Below are positions 23,857 to 34,218 of a DNA stretch of 64,000 nt, in pieces. The position numbers and the translations under genes are program-made. This DNA comes from Calcarisporiella thermophila CBS 279.70. Lineage: Eukaryota > Calcarisporiellomycota. The DNA is taken from contig NW_027192211.1 in the NCBI RefSeq assembly GCF_041956535.1, forward strand, positions 371,995-435,994, written 5' to 3'. Each line of letters begins with the position of its first letter. The first letter of the stretch is position 1. The notes below the pieces were generated by a model, which was given only the letters and a program-made list of their open reading frames with translations, had not been told where the DNA came from and ran no database searches.

Positions 23857-26001
23857 ATGTACAAGGAGAAAACAGATACGAGCAGCAAGTCTACCGAAAG
23901 CCAATTTGAGAACCATGTTGCGGAATTGCTTGTCGATGCTACATTAGAGGAGGAGCGCCGGCTAGTACGAAAGCTCGATCTTCGCTTAATTCCGTTTCTC
24001 GTATGAATATCCCCACTAGTTCGCTTCATCTGAAGTTGTGCCTAAATTTGCATCCCTTTTGATCCACTTTAGGCCCTTCTTTATCTCCTTTCATTCCTAG
24101 ACCGTATCAACCTAGGTATGTGGTATGGAAGTGGGCGACCTTTCTGTGTCGTGAGCTAAGACAATGTTATACTAGGGAATGCAAAACTCGACACCATTGA
24201 GAGCGACCTCAACACCACCGGAGCAGAGTTCAACTGGGCCCTTTCCATTTTTTTTATTGGCTATATCCTCTTCGAGGTACCATCCAACGTCTTTCTTAAG
24301 ATAGTAGGGCCGCGAAGGTGGGTATTCCCTCTCTCCTCAATCATGCAATACTCTAACACATCTTCTCTTTGGCACCTTATCCATAGATGGCTGCCCCTTG
24401 TGATGATAGCGTGGGGGACTGTAATGATGGCTATGTCTGCCGTTCAAAATGCGACCGGCCTCCTAATTGCTCGCTTTTTCTTGGGTGTTACCGAAAGCGG
24501 TCTCTTCCCGGGAATTATTTTTTACCTATCCCTATGGTAGAGCTATTGAAAATCGTTTGTGAAAATGCCGCTCTCTAAACGCATGTAACCATTTCGCAGG
24601 TATACAAGAAACGAACAAACAATTAGAATCTCTCTCTTCTTTGCGGCTGCCACCATCTCGGTAAGGCGGAACTTCAAGGTTTCAAATACACGTAGATGTT
24701 GACCACCTGTCTATAGGGTGCTTTTGGCGGCGTGCTTGCCTACGGAATCATTCAAATGGCTGGCATCCAAGGGCTGAAAGGTTGGCAATGGTATATATTG
24801 CTCTCGATAGCCCGTCCTTTTGCTCCGTCACTAACCCTTGATTGTACTCACAGGATTTTTATATTGGAGGGTCTCCCGACCATTCTTGTGGCCATCGTAT
24901 CCTATTTTTACTTGCCTGGTAAGTGATCTCATTTTTGTAGGAAGAATGTTCCTCCCAATTCAAATTTTCTCATTTTCTTTCAGATTTTCCCGAGAACTCG
25001 AGATTCTTGAATGCTCGAGAAAAGCTGCTCTGTGTTTCTCGATTGAAAAAAGACGGCAGGCAGGAGGGGAAGGTGAAATTTTCGTGGCACCAGTTTTTCA
25101 TGGTACTCAAAGACTGGAAAATTCCAATGCATATGCTTATCTACATCACCACAAGTATTCCGCTCTACTCGCTCTCACTCTTCTTGCCCAGCATCATCAA
25201 CCAACTTGGGTTCAAAGAGTATGTATAACCAGTATCTTCCTGGCTGATCCACACCTGGTGCTGATCATTCTAACCCTCTCCACTAGTAAACTAACCGCCC
25301 AGTTAATGTCCGCGCCTCCGGCACGTATACTCAGAGTTTTTGAATTCGGCGTGTCCGAGGCGACTTACCCTGTTTCTTTTTACTTTGTAGTATGTCATTG
25401 CTTGTCTTTTTTGCGTGCTTACAGCGATTTCGGCTGACAGAAACTGCGAACGTGGTCTCCACGTTGCTATTCCGTCACTCGTGGGATGCATCGGTAAGGC
25501 AATCTCTTCATTTCATATTTGCTACTGCTCTCCTCTCATTGCCATCATCACCCCCCCCCCCCCCATCGCCACCTTTCTCCAGGCTATATTCTCTTGGTGG
25601 CGTTGCAGCCATATGGTGCCGTGAGTCTCTACATAGCGACCATCATCACCACTACGGGCGTTTTCTCCACCGTGCCTGCCATGCTCTCCTGGTTCACCTG
25701 TAACATTGGGGGGCAAACTAAGCGCGCGGTGGCCTCTGCTGCCATCATTGCTTTTGGAAATATAGGTGGTGCGATTGGTGGCCAAATATACCGCGAGGAC
25801 GACAAGGCCAGCGGATATATTCGCGGTCACATCATCTGTATGAGCTGCCTGTTTGTTGCCTTTATTGCTTGCTGTTTGTTCAAGTGGCTGCTTATTCGTG
25901 AGAATGGGCGGCGCGACCGTCTTACCCCGGAGGAGTATGCCCGTGAAGCGGCGGGGGAGGACTTGTGTGATTGGCACCCCGACTTTCGTTATATTTCGTG
26001 A
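23857..26001 (+). CDS. MFS transporter, anion:cation symporter family (Dal5/Tna1-like)
   Basis: Eleven exons (23857-24000, 24073-24115, 24176-24317, 24387-24536, 24600-24660, 24717-24790, 24854-24918, 24984-25218, 25287-25320, 25391-25493, 25583-26001) encode 489 aa. Family marks are LVRKLDLRLIPFLALLYLLSFLDRINLGNAKL split over three exons, FEVPSNVFLK, the RFFLGVTESGLFPGI block, WIFILEGLPTI, LPDFPENSRFL, and the late NIGGQTKRAVASA motif. Twelve membrane helices are expected. Members import allantoate, nicotinate, vitamins or other carboxylates; the substrate here cannot be told. The short ninth exon ends TCC-GCG-CCT-CCG and continues TAT-GTC, giving the family's SAPPY sequence only if the donor is GC. 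The eleventh exon follows an intron containing a C14 run. Confidence 0.92.
25321..25390 (+). other. GC-AG intron (donor GCACGTAT)
   Basis: CCG|GCACGTAT...TTTGTAG|TAT gives the conserved SAPP-Y junction. Splicing at the GT four bases further adds GCAC and shifts the frame. Confidence 0.82.
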
Positions 26002-26540
26002 AAATGGTTTAGACTTTGGCTGCATTCCCTTTCGCTCTCAACTGTATTGTCTTAATGATTTATATCCCTTTTAAACATGTACAGTTTACTCCGGATATCT
26101 TAACTTATTGCTTCGTCTTTAGAATTTTTGTTTTTTGGGAGGCGTATTTATATTGAAGGGAAGGAGACTCTGGTTTTAGACAGAGTGATGTAGTATGGCT
26201 TATTGTCTGGGATGGTGCTAGGGGAGGACCTAGAGAAAGCTAAGGTGGATAAAGGGCTCCTCTGGCGCCTTATCCCCTGACTGATCCGAGTTTGGGCATG
26301 GTTGTCGTTAGAGATAATAATAATATTTAGACCCAATGATGTTCATTTGACACTCATATCGCTCAAAGGTCAAAGCATCCAGATGATTTAAAGGGTCGGC
26401 CAAGAAATTATCATAAATAGGAAGTGTATCATTTCAAAGAGAACAAAAAAAAAATCTGAAAAATTGAAATGAGGTGGTTGCGCGGGAAAGGATAAAAGAG
26501 TAGAGTCCATGCAGTAAAATAAACAAACACTATGACAATC
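26002..26540. other. Convergent 3' spacer
   Basis: About 540 nt of 3' flank lie between the MFS transporter and Lsg1, with an A9 run at about 26446-26454. I see no gene. Confidence 0.55.
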
Positions 26541-29280
26541 TTAATCATATCCATCACGATGTCTGACTTTCACATGTTTTTTCCCCTTCTTGTGCGACTT
26601 CTTTCCACTTGCCACTGCCCCTGGCATCGCCGAGGCGGCCCCACGGGAGCCTCGAATCGACCCGTCCTCCGACACCTGACCATGGTGCGGAAGCAAGACG
26701 CGCGAAAACGGCCCCATTCGCGAAAACTTTCCTTTGATCCGGGGCGCTCCCCCAGGACCGGCAAAAAATGCCGAGTCAACCGCATGTGACTTGGTGCCGG
26801 CTCCCGCCCCTTGGAGGCCGGTAGGATGAGCTCCGTTGTCACCAGATTGGCGCGCTAACTGGGCCGCGGCGGCTTTGTTAATCTTGTACCGTTTGATGTC
26901 ACGGTTCTCCTGGTTGAAGTCATCTGCATCGACTCCAGGAGGAGGATGGCAATAGAGCAACTTGCCATTCACGTAGTCCTTTAAAATATAGCGGGCGGCA
27001 CGTGCTTCATCGGGATTACCCTGGACAGCTCTCATGAACCCACGCACCACTACATTTATAAAAGGATCGGAAATGGGGCGCGAGTAAGCAACGGCAAGAC
27101 CAGAGGAACGGATTGCCAAAGAAATAGATCACATTACCTGCATAGGGGGCCAACAATTCCTCTGCGGTCGGAATCCCATCGCCACCCTCCTCGGCGGCCT
27201 TTGTTTTGATTTGAATACCATAGACAGCCTCCAGGATATTCTTTGGTATCCGCCGTGCCACGAGGGCGGCCGGACCAGTGTGTTCGCGCAGCTGGTCGAT
27301 CGGTAGCACACCATTGCACACCATATCGCCATTGGTCGTTGCGAACGTGGGGAAGACTAAACCGGGGCAGTCACACAGGACAAGGGTGGGCGAGAGGTGG
27401 ATGGTCTGGAAATGCTTGGTTTTTCCTGGGGTGGACGAGACGGAGACGCGCTTCTCGCCCAGTAGAGCGTTAATGGTGGAGGATTTGCCTACGTTCGGGT
27501 AGCCCACTAATCCGATGTTGAGTTTGCGCCCCTTTTTCAGATCCTCCTCTATAAAAATAATAAAACACACGTCAGCGTGCCATGTTCATCCTTTATCAAA
27601 AGAAATAAGCTCTATAAATCTGGACTATATATACCGCTAATTTTAGGCGCTTCTCCCACGAGGAGGTCAATCAACTCAGCCGTTGTAATGATACGTGTCC
27701 GCTCATCTCCACCAGCATAGTAGGCTTCCTCCTCTTCATCCTCATCCTCATCCTCATACCGTTCGTGTTCCCTCTCAGGATTCACCTCTGAACTCTCGTG
27801 CTCGTTTTCCTCTGCCTCAGAGAGAGAAACATTATTCAGTCTTTCTGTAGATCGCTCAACTGTGTCATCCTAGAAAAATAGACATAATTCAAGGTCAAAT
27901 AAGCAATGAAAAGAAAAGAAAATCGAGAGAAAAAAAAATTTGGATATCTACCTTAGCACTTTGAGCTTCCTCTACTTTCTCCTCCTCTTCTTCTTCCACT
28001 TCCTTGTCCTCTTCCTCCTCCTCTTCCTCTCCATCTTCATCTTTAGTAGTTGGGGAGGTTTCTTTTAATGCTTGCATTTCCTCTCTAAGTCGCTCTCTCT
28101 CCAATTTTTCAGCCGAAAGCGCAGCCGAAAAGAAGGTGTATCTGATCCCCTGGCGATCAAAGTAATCTGCCCACAAGCGTCTAGATGAAGAGATAAATGA
28201 GTCACATTACGAACTATTCTAATATGAAAAAAAAACTATGCGATATAGATAAGGGCCACTCTAATTACCGCTGCCTTTCGGACAACATGTCTGATTTGTT
28301 CACTAGTAGAAGATTCCGTTTGCGTGGATCCACCTCTTTCACGTAGGTTTCCAAGTCGGTCGACCGGAAGAAGAGTGGATTTCGTGCATCCACGATTTGT
28401 ACTATCAACTCTGACCTCTCGATGACACGCCACAACTGGCGCCAGACTTCAATATTGCGTTCGAAGGGAGTAAGGAGAAGTTCGTGTGATTCCTGGAGCC
28501 TAGAGGGGGAGGGGGAGTCGACCGTCATTTCGTCAGCTACATCTTCGTTGAGATGGATGGGCAAGTCAAGAGAAGTGCACTTACTCGGCCAATCCTCGGC
28601 GCCATTCAAGGAAACTCTCACGCTCAGCGCGCTGTAATTGTTCAGCCGTAGTGGTTTTATCCCAATAAGGTCTGAGAAAAGGATAAAGACAAGCAGAGAG
28701 GTGTTTGAAACCAACTATTTCCTACCGAGCTCGATAATAAGAGGCCTACCTTCTGGGGACCGTCAGTCGCTCTTTAAAGTCTTCGTGCTTCTTCAACGTC
28801 TCCTGCTCCTTCTCCGGTGTTAAAAGGAATGGATTCGAATATGAATTGGTCACCACTTTGATGTTTAATCTTTCTTGAGTTCCAAAAGCAGAGGATGCAA
28901 GGAATATAATCAGTGTTCTTTTCTCGCACACCGATGAAGAGAACAAGGAGGAGGAGAAGGAGGAGTTCACACTTACCAGCTGTGAATTCAGTGCCGGCGA
29001 GTTGTGCGGTATTCAAAAATGCATCGAGATCACGCTCCTGCGTAACCGACTGGAGCTTAGTCCAGCTTGGGCCGTCATCCAACTCGGCGGTATGCTAAGG
29101 AAACCCGGGAGAAGGGAGGTTAGAATGGCCGAAATGCAAGGGAAGATCATGGGGAGCTCATTCTTCGGGAGAGACGATTACCAATTGGGTGTCCCCATCG
29201 CGCGGTCGGGCGCCTTTGAAACGATCCCTAATGATAGCCTTGCCGAGACCCGCATTCTTTTTCGATTTTGGTAACGGCAT
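26541..29280 (-). CDS. LSG1: Lsg1, circularly permuted GTPase of 60S maturation
   Basis: Nine exons (29280-29182, 29094-28977, 28873-28750, 28671-28585, 28499-28269, 28180-27952, 27869-27635, 27548-27138, 27049-26541) encode 680 aa. The N-terminus MPLPKSKKNAGLGKAIIRDR and the RPYWDKTTTAEQL motif are Lsg1-specific. The G motifs appear in permuted order: G4 NKSD (~209-212), then G1 GYPNVGKSS (~390-398), then G3 DCPG. Between G4 and G1 lies a very acidic insert (E/D runs, residues ~245-330). The C-terminus ends in a basic KKSHKKGKKHVKVR tail. Lsg1 is a cytoplasmic GTPase that releases Nmd3 from pre-60S subunits. All junctions are GT-AG and phase-consistent. It is divergent from Ost2 with only 128 bp between start codons. 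Confidence 0.96.
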
Positions 29281-29408
29281 GGTGAGTGTATGGCCTCGAT
29301 CACAAAGGAGAGATGCTAACTATGACTAAGGCCAACTTTTGCCGCTGTGTTTACTGCCCTCATCTCGGAGGCTGCGCCTCGTGTGACCTAACTTACAAAA
29401 TCCGCACC
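29281..29408. promoter_or_regulatory. Compact bidirectional promoter LSG1/OST2
   Basis: Only 128 bp separate the two divergent start codons, so 5' UTRs and promoter elements of both genes must sit here or overlap the coding starts. No TATA-like element is obvious. Confidence 0.6.
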
Positions 29409-30008
29409 ATGTCGCGTTCACTCCACGCACCAGCGAATTCTAGATCCACCCCAATGGCGCCCCCAAACTCGTCCAAGAAGAAATCTTCCACAACTCCTTC
29501 GGCCAAGCTTGTCGCATCCACATCGCTGGGATCCTCCGTCAGCAAGCTCTTCTCCTCCTACTCTCGAGAGACTCCCACCAGTCTCAAGCTAATTGATGTC
29601 TACCTCGTGTTCATCTTACTGACCGGCATCTTCCAATTCGTGTATATGCTTGCCGTGGGCACATTTCCGTACAACTCTTTCTTGGCCGGGTTTATTTCCA
29701 CCGTTGGATCGTTTGTTCTTACTGGTACGTAGTTTATTTTTTCTCTTCATCTCATCGCATTCCAATTAACCCGTCACTCTTGCTTCGTCCTCGACAGCCA
29801 ATCTTCGCATCCAAACAAACCCCAGGAATGCACAAGATTTCAAAAGAATTTCCCCCGAACGGTAAATGACACGGCTACTCTTCTTGCGCTTTGATAGAAT
29901 GGCAGCTGATGCGAACATCATTTTTCTCTTCTGCTTCCTAGTGCTTTTGCGGATTTCGTGTTCGCCAGCGTCATGCTTCACTTCTTCGTAGTGAACTATA
30001 TCGGCTAG
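29409..30008 (+). CDS. OST2: Ost2/DAD1, oligosaccharyltransferase subunit
   Basis: Three exons (29409-29724, 29798-29861, 29942-30008) encode 148 aa. DAD1 marks are SLKLIDVYLVFILLTGIFQFVYM, the FPYNSFLAGFISTVGSFVLT helix pair, LRIQTNPRNAQDF, and the invariant FADFVFASVMLHFFVVNYIG end. This small ER membrane subunit stabilises the N-glycosylation complex. The N-terminal ~45 residues are an S/T/P/K-rich extension; animal DAD1 is about 113 aa, so this form is longer than usual. ATG 29409 is the first in frame after a short leader. Confidence 0.97.
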
Positions 30009-30358
30009 ATGGAAGGTGGCTTTCTGCTCTGACTCTTTGTAATATAACAAACGAATAAACTCGGCTCTGCGTTTGGGCCATTTCTCCCCCCTTTTTGCGC
30101 CATCTATGATCCTTTAAGGCCGAGCTATTTATTTTGAAATAATAAAGGGGTATATTATCTCCAGCGATAACAACAAACAGAAAGGTTCCAAAAACCAACC
30201 AAGAAAAAAAAAACAGGTATAATAACAAGGTATTTTTCATCGAGGAGATTACAGGTATCGGAAGAGGGGGTAGGGGAGAATAATTAATAAAAATGTAGGG
30301 AAAAGAAAAAAAAATAAACCACTATGGAGGGGAGAGGGGAGAGGGAGATTCGACTGCA
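30009..30358. other. Convergent 3' spacer
   Basis: 350 nt with A-runs near 30208-30217 and 30306-30313 lie between two 3' ends. I see no gene. Confidence 0.55.
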
Positions 30359-31549
30359 CTATAAAACAAATAGAGTCGCTACTAGCGCAAAGTATGCCCC
30401 CCACCACTCGATGGAGCGGGTGGCAGAGTTGCTTGGGTACAGGTTGGAGGCGGAAGGATTTGAGGCGAGCAGGGATTTGGAAGCCAGGGCCGATTCGGTG
30501 GCTAGCAACAGAATGGTGGAGGAGGGCCAAGCAGGGGAAGACGATGTGGAAAAGACGGACATCAGAAGGCTTGGCACGACCTGGTCGACTCCAGCCGTGG
30601 GGGTGAGGAAGTTGTTGGAGAGGAGGGACATTGGCAGAACGCCCGTGATGGTGGTGGATGGGAGGATGATTTCGGCGGCGAAAGAGCTGTCCGGGTTGGC
30701 GGCAGCATCCTCGGTCGGCCTGGCCTTTCCTGGCCGCACTCGCGTGCGCGTGCGCGGACCCGGAGCTTGCTCCTCCAGAGGCGCGCCCTCGTCTCCTTTG
30801 ATCTGAACCATGAGCTCGGCCTCCTTTTGACGGAGACGCTGTAGCTTTAGGGCCAGAAGCTTCTCCTTTTCCTGCTCCAACAGGCTTTCGACGTAGCTCG
30901 GCTCCTGATCCGATACGTCCTCCATGTCGTCATCCTGGCTGGTGGGTGGCGGCGTTTTCGCCGAAGCCGGTTTGACGGAAGCTTCCCCGGTGTGCTCCAG
31001 CACCTTATTCTGGGCATAGTTGTTGATCTTTTTCTGTTGCCACGAGAAAGTCGAGGAGGGGGAGAAAATAAACAAAAGAAACCGGGTCAGAAACTGGGCG
31101 AGGTTGCAAAAGAAAGAGCAGCCAGCAAGATCAAGCTCGGCTGGGCGAGCGCTTACCCAAATCCACCCCTCGATCTTATTCTCGATCTTGTCCCAGGAGG
31201 GGACCCATGCTGAGAAAGGCAGCTTGAGCGGCCAGTGCTGGGGCGGAAGGGAGGGGGCCAACTCCGTGTCACGACTCCAATCCGCGGACTGTACCTGAGT
31301 TTTGCTGCGATTTGGCCGGATCAAAAAATGGCCCTTCTTGGGCTTGAAGCCCTCAAGCCCGGGGTCTCGGCTCTTGGCGGTAGCATTGACCGCGCGCAAA
31401 TGAGAGGGGCCTAATATACAGCGCAATAGAACCGATTAGCAGCAGCCATCAGACTGGTATGAAAGCCTTCCATTACCGTGAGTATGGGCCGAGGTGGCAT
31501 TGAGGAGGAGGACGAGACACGCGAGCGGGGTTAGATGAGAAAGTTTCAT
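30359..31549 (-). CDS. Unrecognised secreted, possibly GPI-anchored protein
   Basis: Four exons (31549-31477, 31410-31295, 31222-31157, 31033-30359) encode 309 aa in one open frame. I do not recognise the family. The first ~21 residues (MKLSHLTPLACLVLLLNATSA) form a clear signal peptide with a plausible cut before HTHG. A W-rich amphipathic stretch follows (WDKIENKIEGWIWKKINNYA), then an acidic region and a charged helix/coiled coil (about 130-170; LLEQEKEKLLALKLQRLRQK), then S/T/A/P-rich sequence. The last ~15 residues are hydrophobic after a small-residue patch (NSATRSIEWWGAYFALVATLFVL), which looks like a GPI-attachment signal or a tail anchor. The exon structure has canonical junctions with closing phases, but without a homologue it is less secure. 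A G14 run (31563-31576) sits just upstream of the start. Confidence 0.68.
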
Positions 31550-33429
31550 GGTGTGTGACTTTGGGGGGGGGGGGGGAGGGCTAGGAGAGGGGGACGAAGA
31601 GAAGCGGCGGAGAGATGGAGGCGACGAGTAGAGGCCGTGGTGGGAAGAGAAAAGAGACAGCAATTCGGGATGAAACCGTCTCTTGACTTTATAAGTCGGC
31701 TGCCTTTGGATAACCTCCGAGCCCTGCCCCACCAGCGACCAAAGGAAAAAATATCCGGCCTAATCGTCGCCTCCAATCTCGCGCCTGTCTGTTATTTCGG
31801 GGAATTACGCGACCGGAGAGCCGAGCCCGATTCTACGGAAGAGGGCAAGGATTTGCATATCGGCCGAGTCTGAAATCGAATCTATCTAGCCGTTTCCTGG
31901 ACTTGTTAGCCACCAGAGAAACATGAGAGCGTCGGAAATTGGGTTTCACCTCAGTCGCGCGCTTCTTGCCTCCACGAGCTAAATGAACTAAGGCCCTCCC
32001 AATATAGCCTTATGACGGCCCGTACCAGCAGGGGCGGGGAAGTTAGGACGAGGAAAGGAGAGTGGAGAAACCAGCTCAAATCCGGGGCGAGAGGGGGGAG
32101 GGCGAGTTTCCATCATGGAACAGGGGAAACCCGTCGAGCGAGAGCGAGCTCGTGCGAAGAGCACGGTGCAAAGGGCATAGTGCCATCCCGTCCCGCCTTA
32201 TTCCGGCCCATGCCGCCTCTCCCCCACGCGCAGCATATGCCGGCATGGCCCAAGTTGATGCACTCGGCCGGAGGGTTGGCCGTGCACCGCGCTTGGCCGC
32301 CATTGTGGCCGACACAGCAGGGCGGCTTGGATGGCTGGCCGACTGGCCGGTGAGGTTCTTTCAGGAGGGGCAAGCTTCGCGGGGCTCAAAGGCTACGGGA
32401 TAACGCCTATTGGATCCTCGATTGGGATCGCTCTATTTGCGTCGAGGACGCTCCCAAAACGGGGGGAGCAATCATGCATTCTTAGGTAATTTTGATTCAC
32501 TTAGGTTGCGGTTGCTTAATTCTGTTCCTCGGAACAATAAACCAAGGTTAACATTGTTCCTGAAAGAGAAAGGAAGCGGGACAGGCCTCCGCAAAATCGG
32601 CGTAGGAGCATGCCTTTGTTTTGTGTTTGTGTTTTAATTTGCTTCGTAGAGCCTCGAGTGTGGTGATAGCCTTGACACGGGGGATGGGCTCGCCGGGGAT
32701 TTTTTATTCCTGGGCCATGGCGAGCGGGCCGGGCCCCACGCCCTAGTAGCCTCGCTGCCTGCGCCTGCTGCAGGGGCGGAGGAGAGGCGGGCGGGCTTGA
32801 GCCCCTATAGAGGAAGGAAAAATGAAAACAACATAAAAGCAAAGAAACTGCAGGCGCGGTTTGAACGAGGCTCGAGCCGGCTTCCGAGAGTCAAGGCCTA
32901 AACAGCGGTCGACTCTAGACCAGTTAAGACAAGAAACACTGCAAGTTTGACATTGGGGTTGGAACCGCTGGGAGGAGGGATGGGAGAGAGGAGTCGGAGG
33001 AGAAACCAAACTGAAAAGGCGATGTTACAAGAGACGGGGTTAAATTCATCCGCGCCGCTCATTGGGGAGGATTCCGCGCTCCATCTGTTTTTATTTTCAT
33101 TTCGCCTGCCCTATGGGGAAGCATTAATTCCTTCTTTATCGAGCCAGATCTCATCGTGCCTGATGTATAAGTGTGCATGATCGGCCCAACTAGTTTCGAA
33201 AGGTGTTTTCGTGATCCTATAATTTACATTATCCACCGCGGTGGTGTCTTTTTTTTTTCCGCATATATATATATACGTCTCGCTTGGCCTTCCTGTGTCT
33301 TCTTCCCTCTCCGGGCCCTCCCTGTTGCCCTCTGCTCAGCCTCTACCTGTTTCCTTCTCCCTACTTGGTTCTCTTTCTCCAGAAGCCTGCCTCGATTCCA
33401 CCAAGTATACTTTTCCTCTCTCTTTCTCT

Positions 33430-33480
33430 CTTCTTCTTCTTCTTCTTCTTCTTCTTCTTCTTCTTCTTCTTCCTCCTCCT
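33430..33480 (+). repeat. (TTC)n / (CTC)n microsatellite
   Basis: About 14 perfect TTC units are followed by a few CTC units inside the pyrimidine-rich leader of the APSES gene. Confidence 0.9.
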
Positions 33481-33727
33481 CTGCCTCTGCTGCTCCCTTC
33501 CTCCAGCACCTAAGCATATCGATCGCCTCGCGTGCGCTTCGCTTCAAACTCTTTTGCCACCAACCTTTTTGCGGCCAAGGTTTTTCTTTCCTGAGCTTGC
33601 TTGAGAAAAAAATCGAAGACAAAGAACCCAGCTGATAACAGACACTGCCTCTCTCTCTGGGTGGAACTCTTGCTCTAGTTTCGCCTCCTCGCTCACTTGT
33701 CTTCGCTTTGTCTCGCTCCCCCCCGCT

Positions 33728-33757
33728 TCGCCTCGCCTCGCCTCGCCTCGCCTCGCG
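33728..33757 (+). repeat. (GCCTC)n short tandem repeat
   Basis: Five or so perfect five-base units (GCCTC) in tandem. Confidence 0.85.
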
Positions 33758-34218
33758 GAACGCTTACATAACCTCCCTCGCGGAATACGACGCCAGTTGC
33801 CACGCAATAAAGGTATTGGTATCGTTTACGTAACTCCCCTCTCCCCTCCCCCAACTCTTTCCTGCTTACTCCCGGCTCCGCCAAAGTCCTGTATCACCCT
33901 CGGCCTTTGGCCTCGATACCCCCCCCTCCCCTATATATTCGTATTCCTTTACAGTCTTGCCCTCCCCTCAGTACTCTCCCTAGACTGACTAGAGCCCTCC
34001 CTTACCATCTCTATGTACTATACCCTTCACTCCTAGTGCATCCCTGTCACTGTCTAGAACCGGCTTCATTTTCCCAACACTTCATTCTCCCTTTCCCCAT
34101 TCTCCTTATCACTTCCCTCCCCACCCACCCCCCTCCCCCCAAGAAAAACACCCTTGATCTGAATCTCTCGATTCCCATCGTTTGGCGTTCCATGTACTCA
34201 ACTCTTCATTTATTCCAG

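Larger units (their letters stand above)
31550..34218. other. Long intergenic region, GC-rich then pyrimidine-rich
   Basis: 2.7 kb lie between divergent genes. 31560-33200 is GC-rich with a G14 run and several overlapping open frames on both strands that look like chance. 33240-34218 is strongly CT-biased on the plus strand and holds microsatellites. It probably contains the promoter and a long 5' UTR of the APSES gene, possibly with a 5' UTR intron ending at TTCCAG just before 34219. Confidence 0.5.

Noticed and set aside
32850-32945. Possible minus-strand tRNA or tRNA-derived element (GGCTCGAGCC resembling a B box)
   Set aside because: No acceptor stem or anticodon arm closes around it, and the T stem does not pair.
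31637-33009. Numerous overlapping open frames on both strands
   Set aside because: They overlap each other, start with weak or non-ATG codons, have no domain features and lie in GC-rich spacer.
33224-33622. Glu-rich 132-codon minus-strand frame
   Set aside because: It is created by the (TTC)n microsatellite read as GAA/GAG codons.
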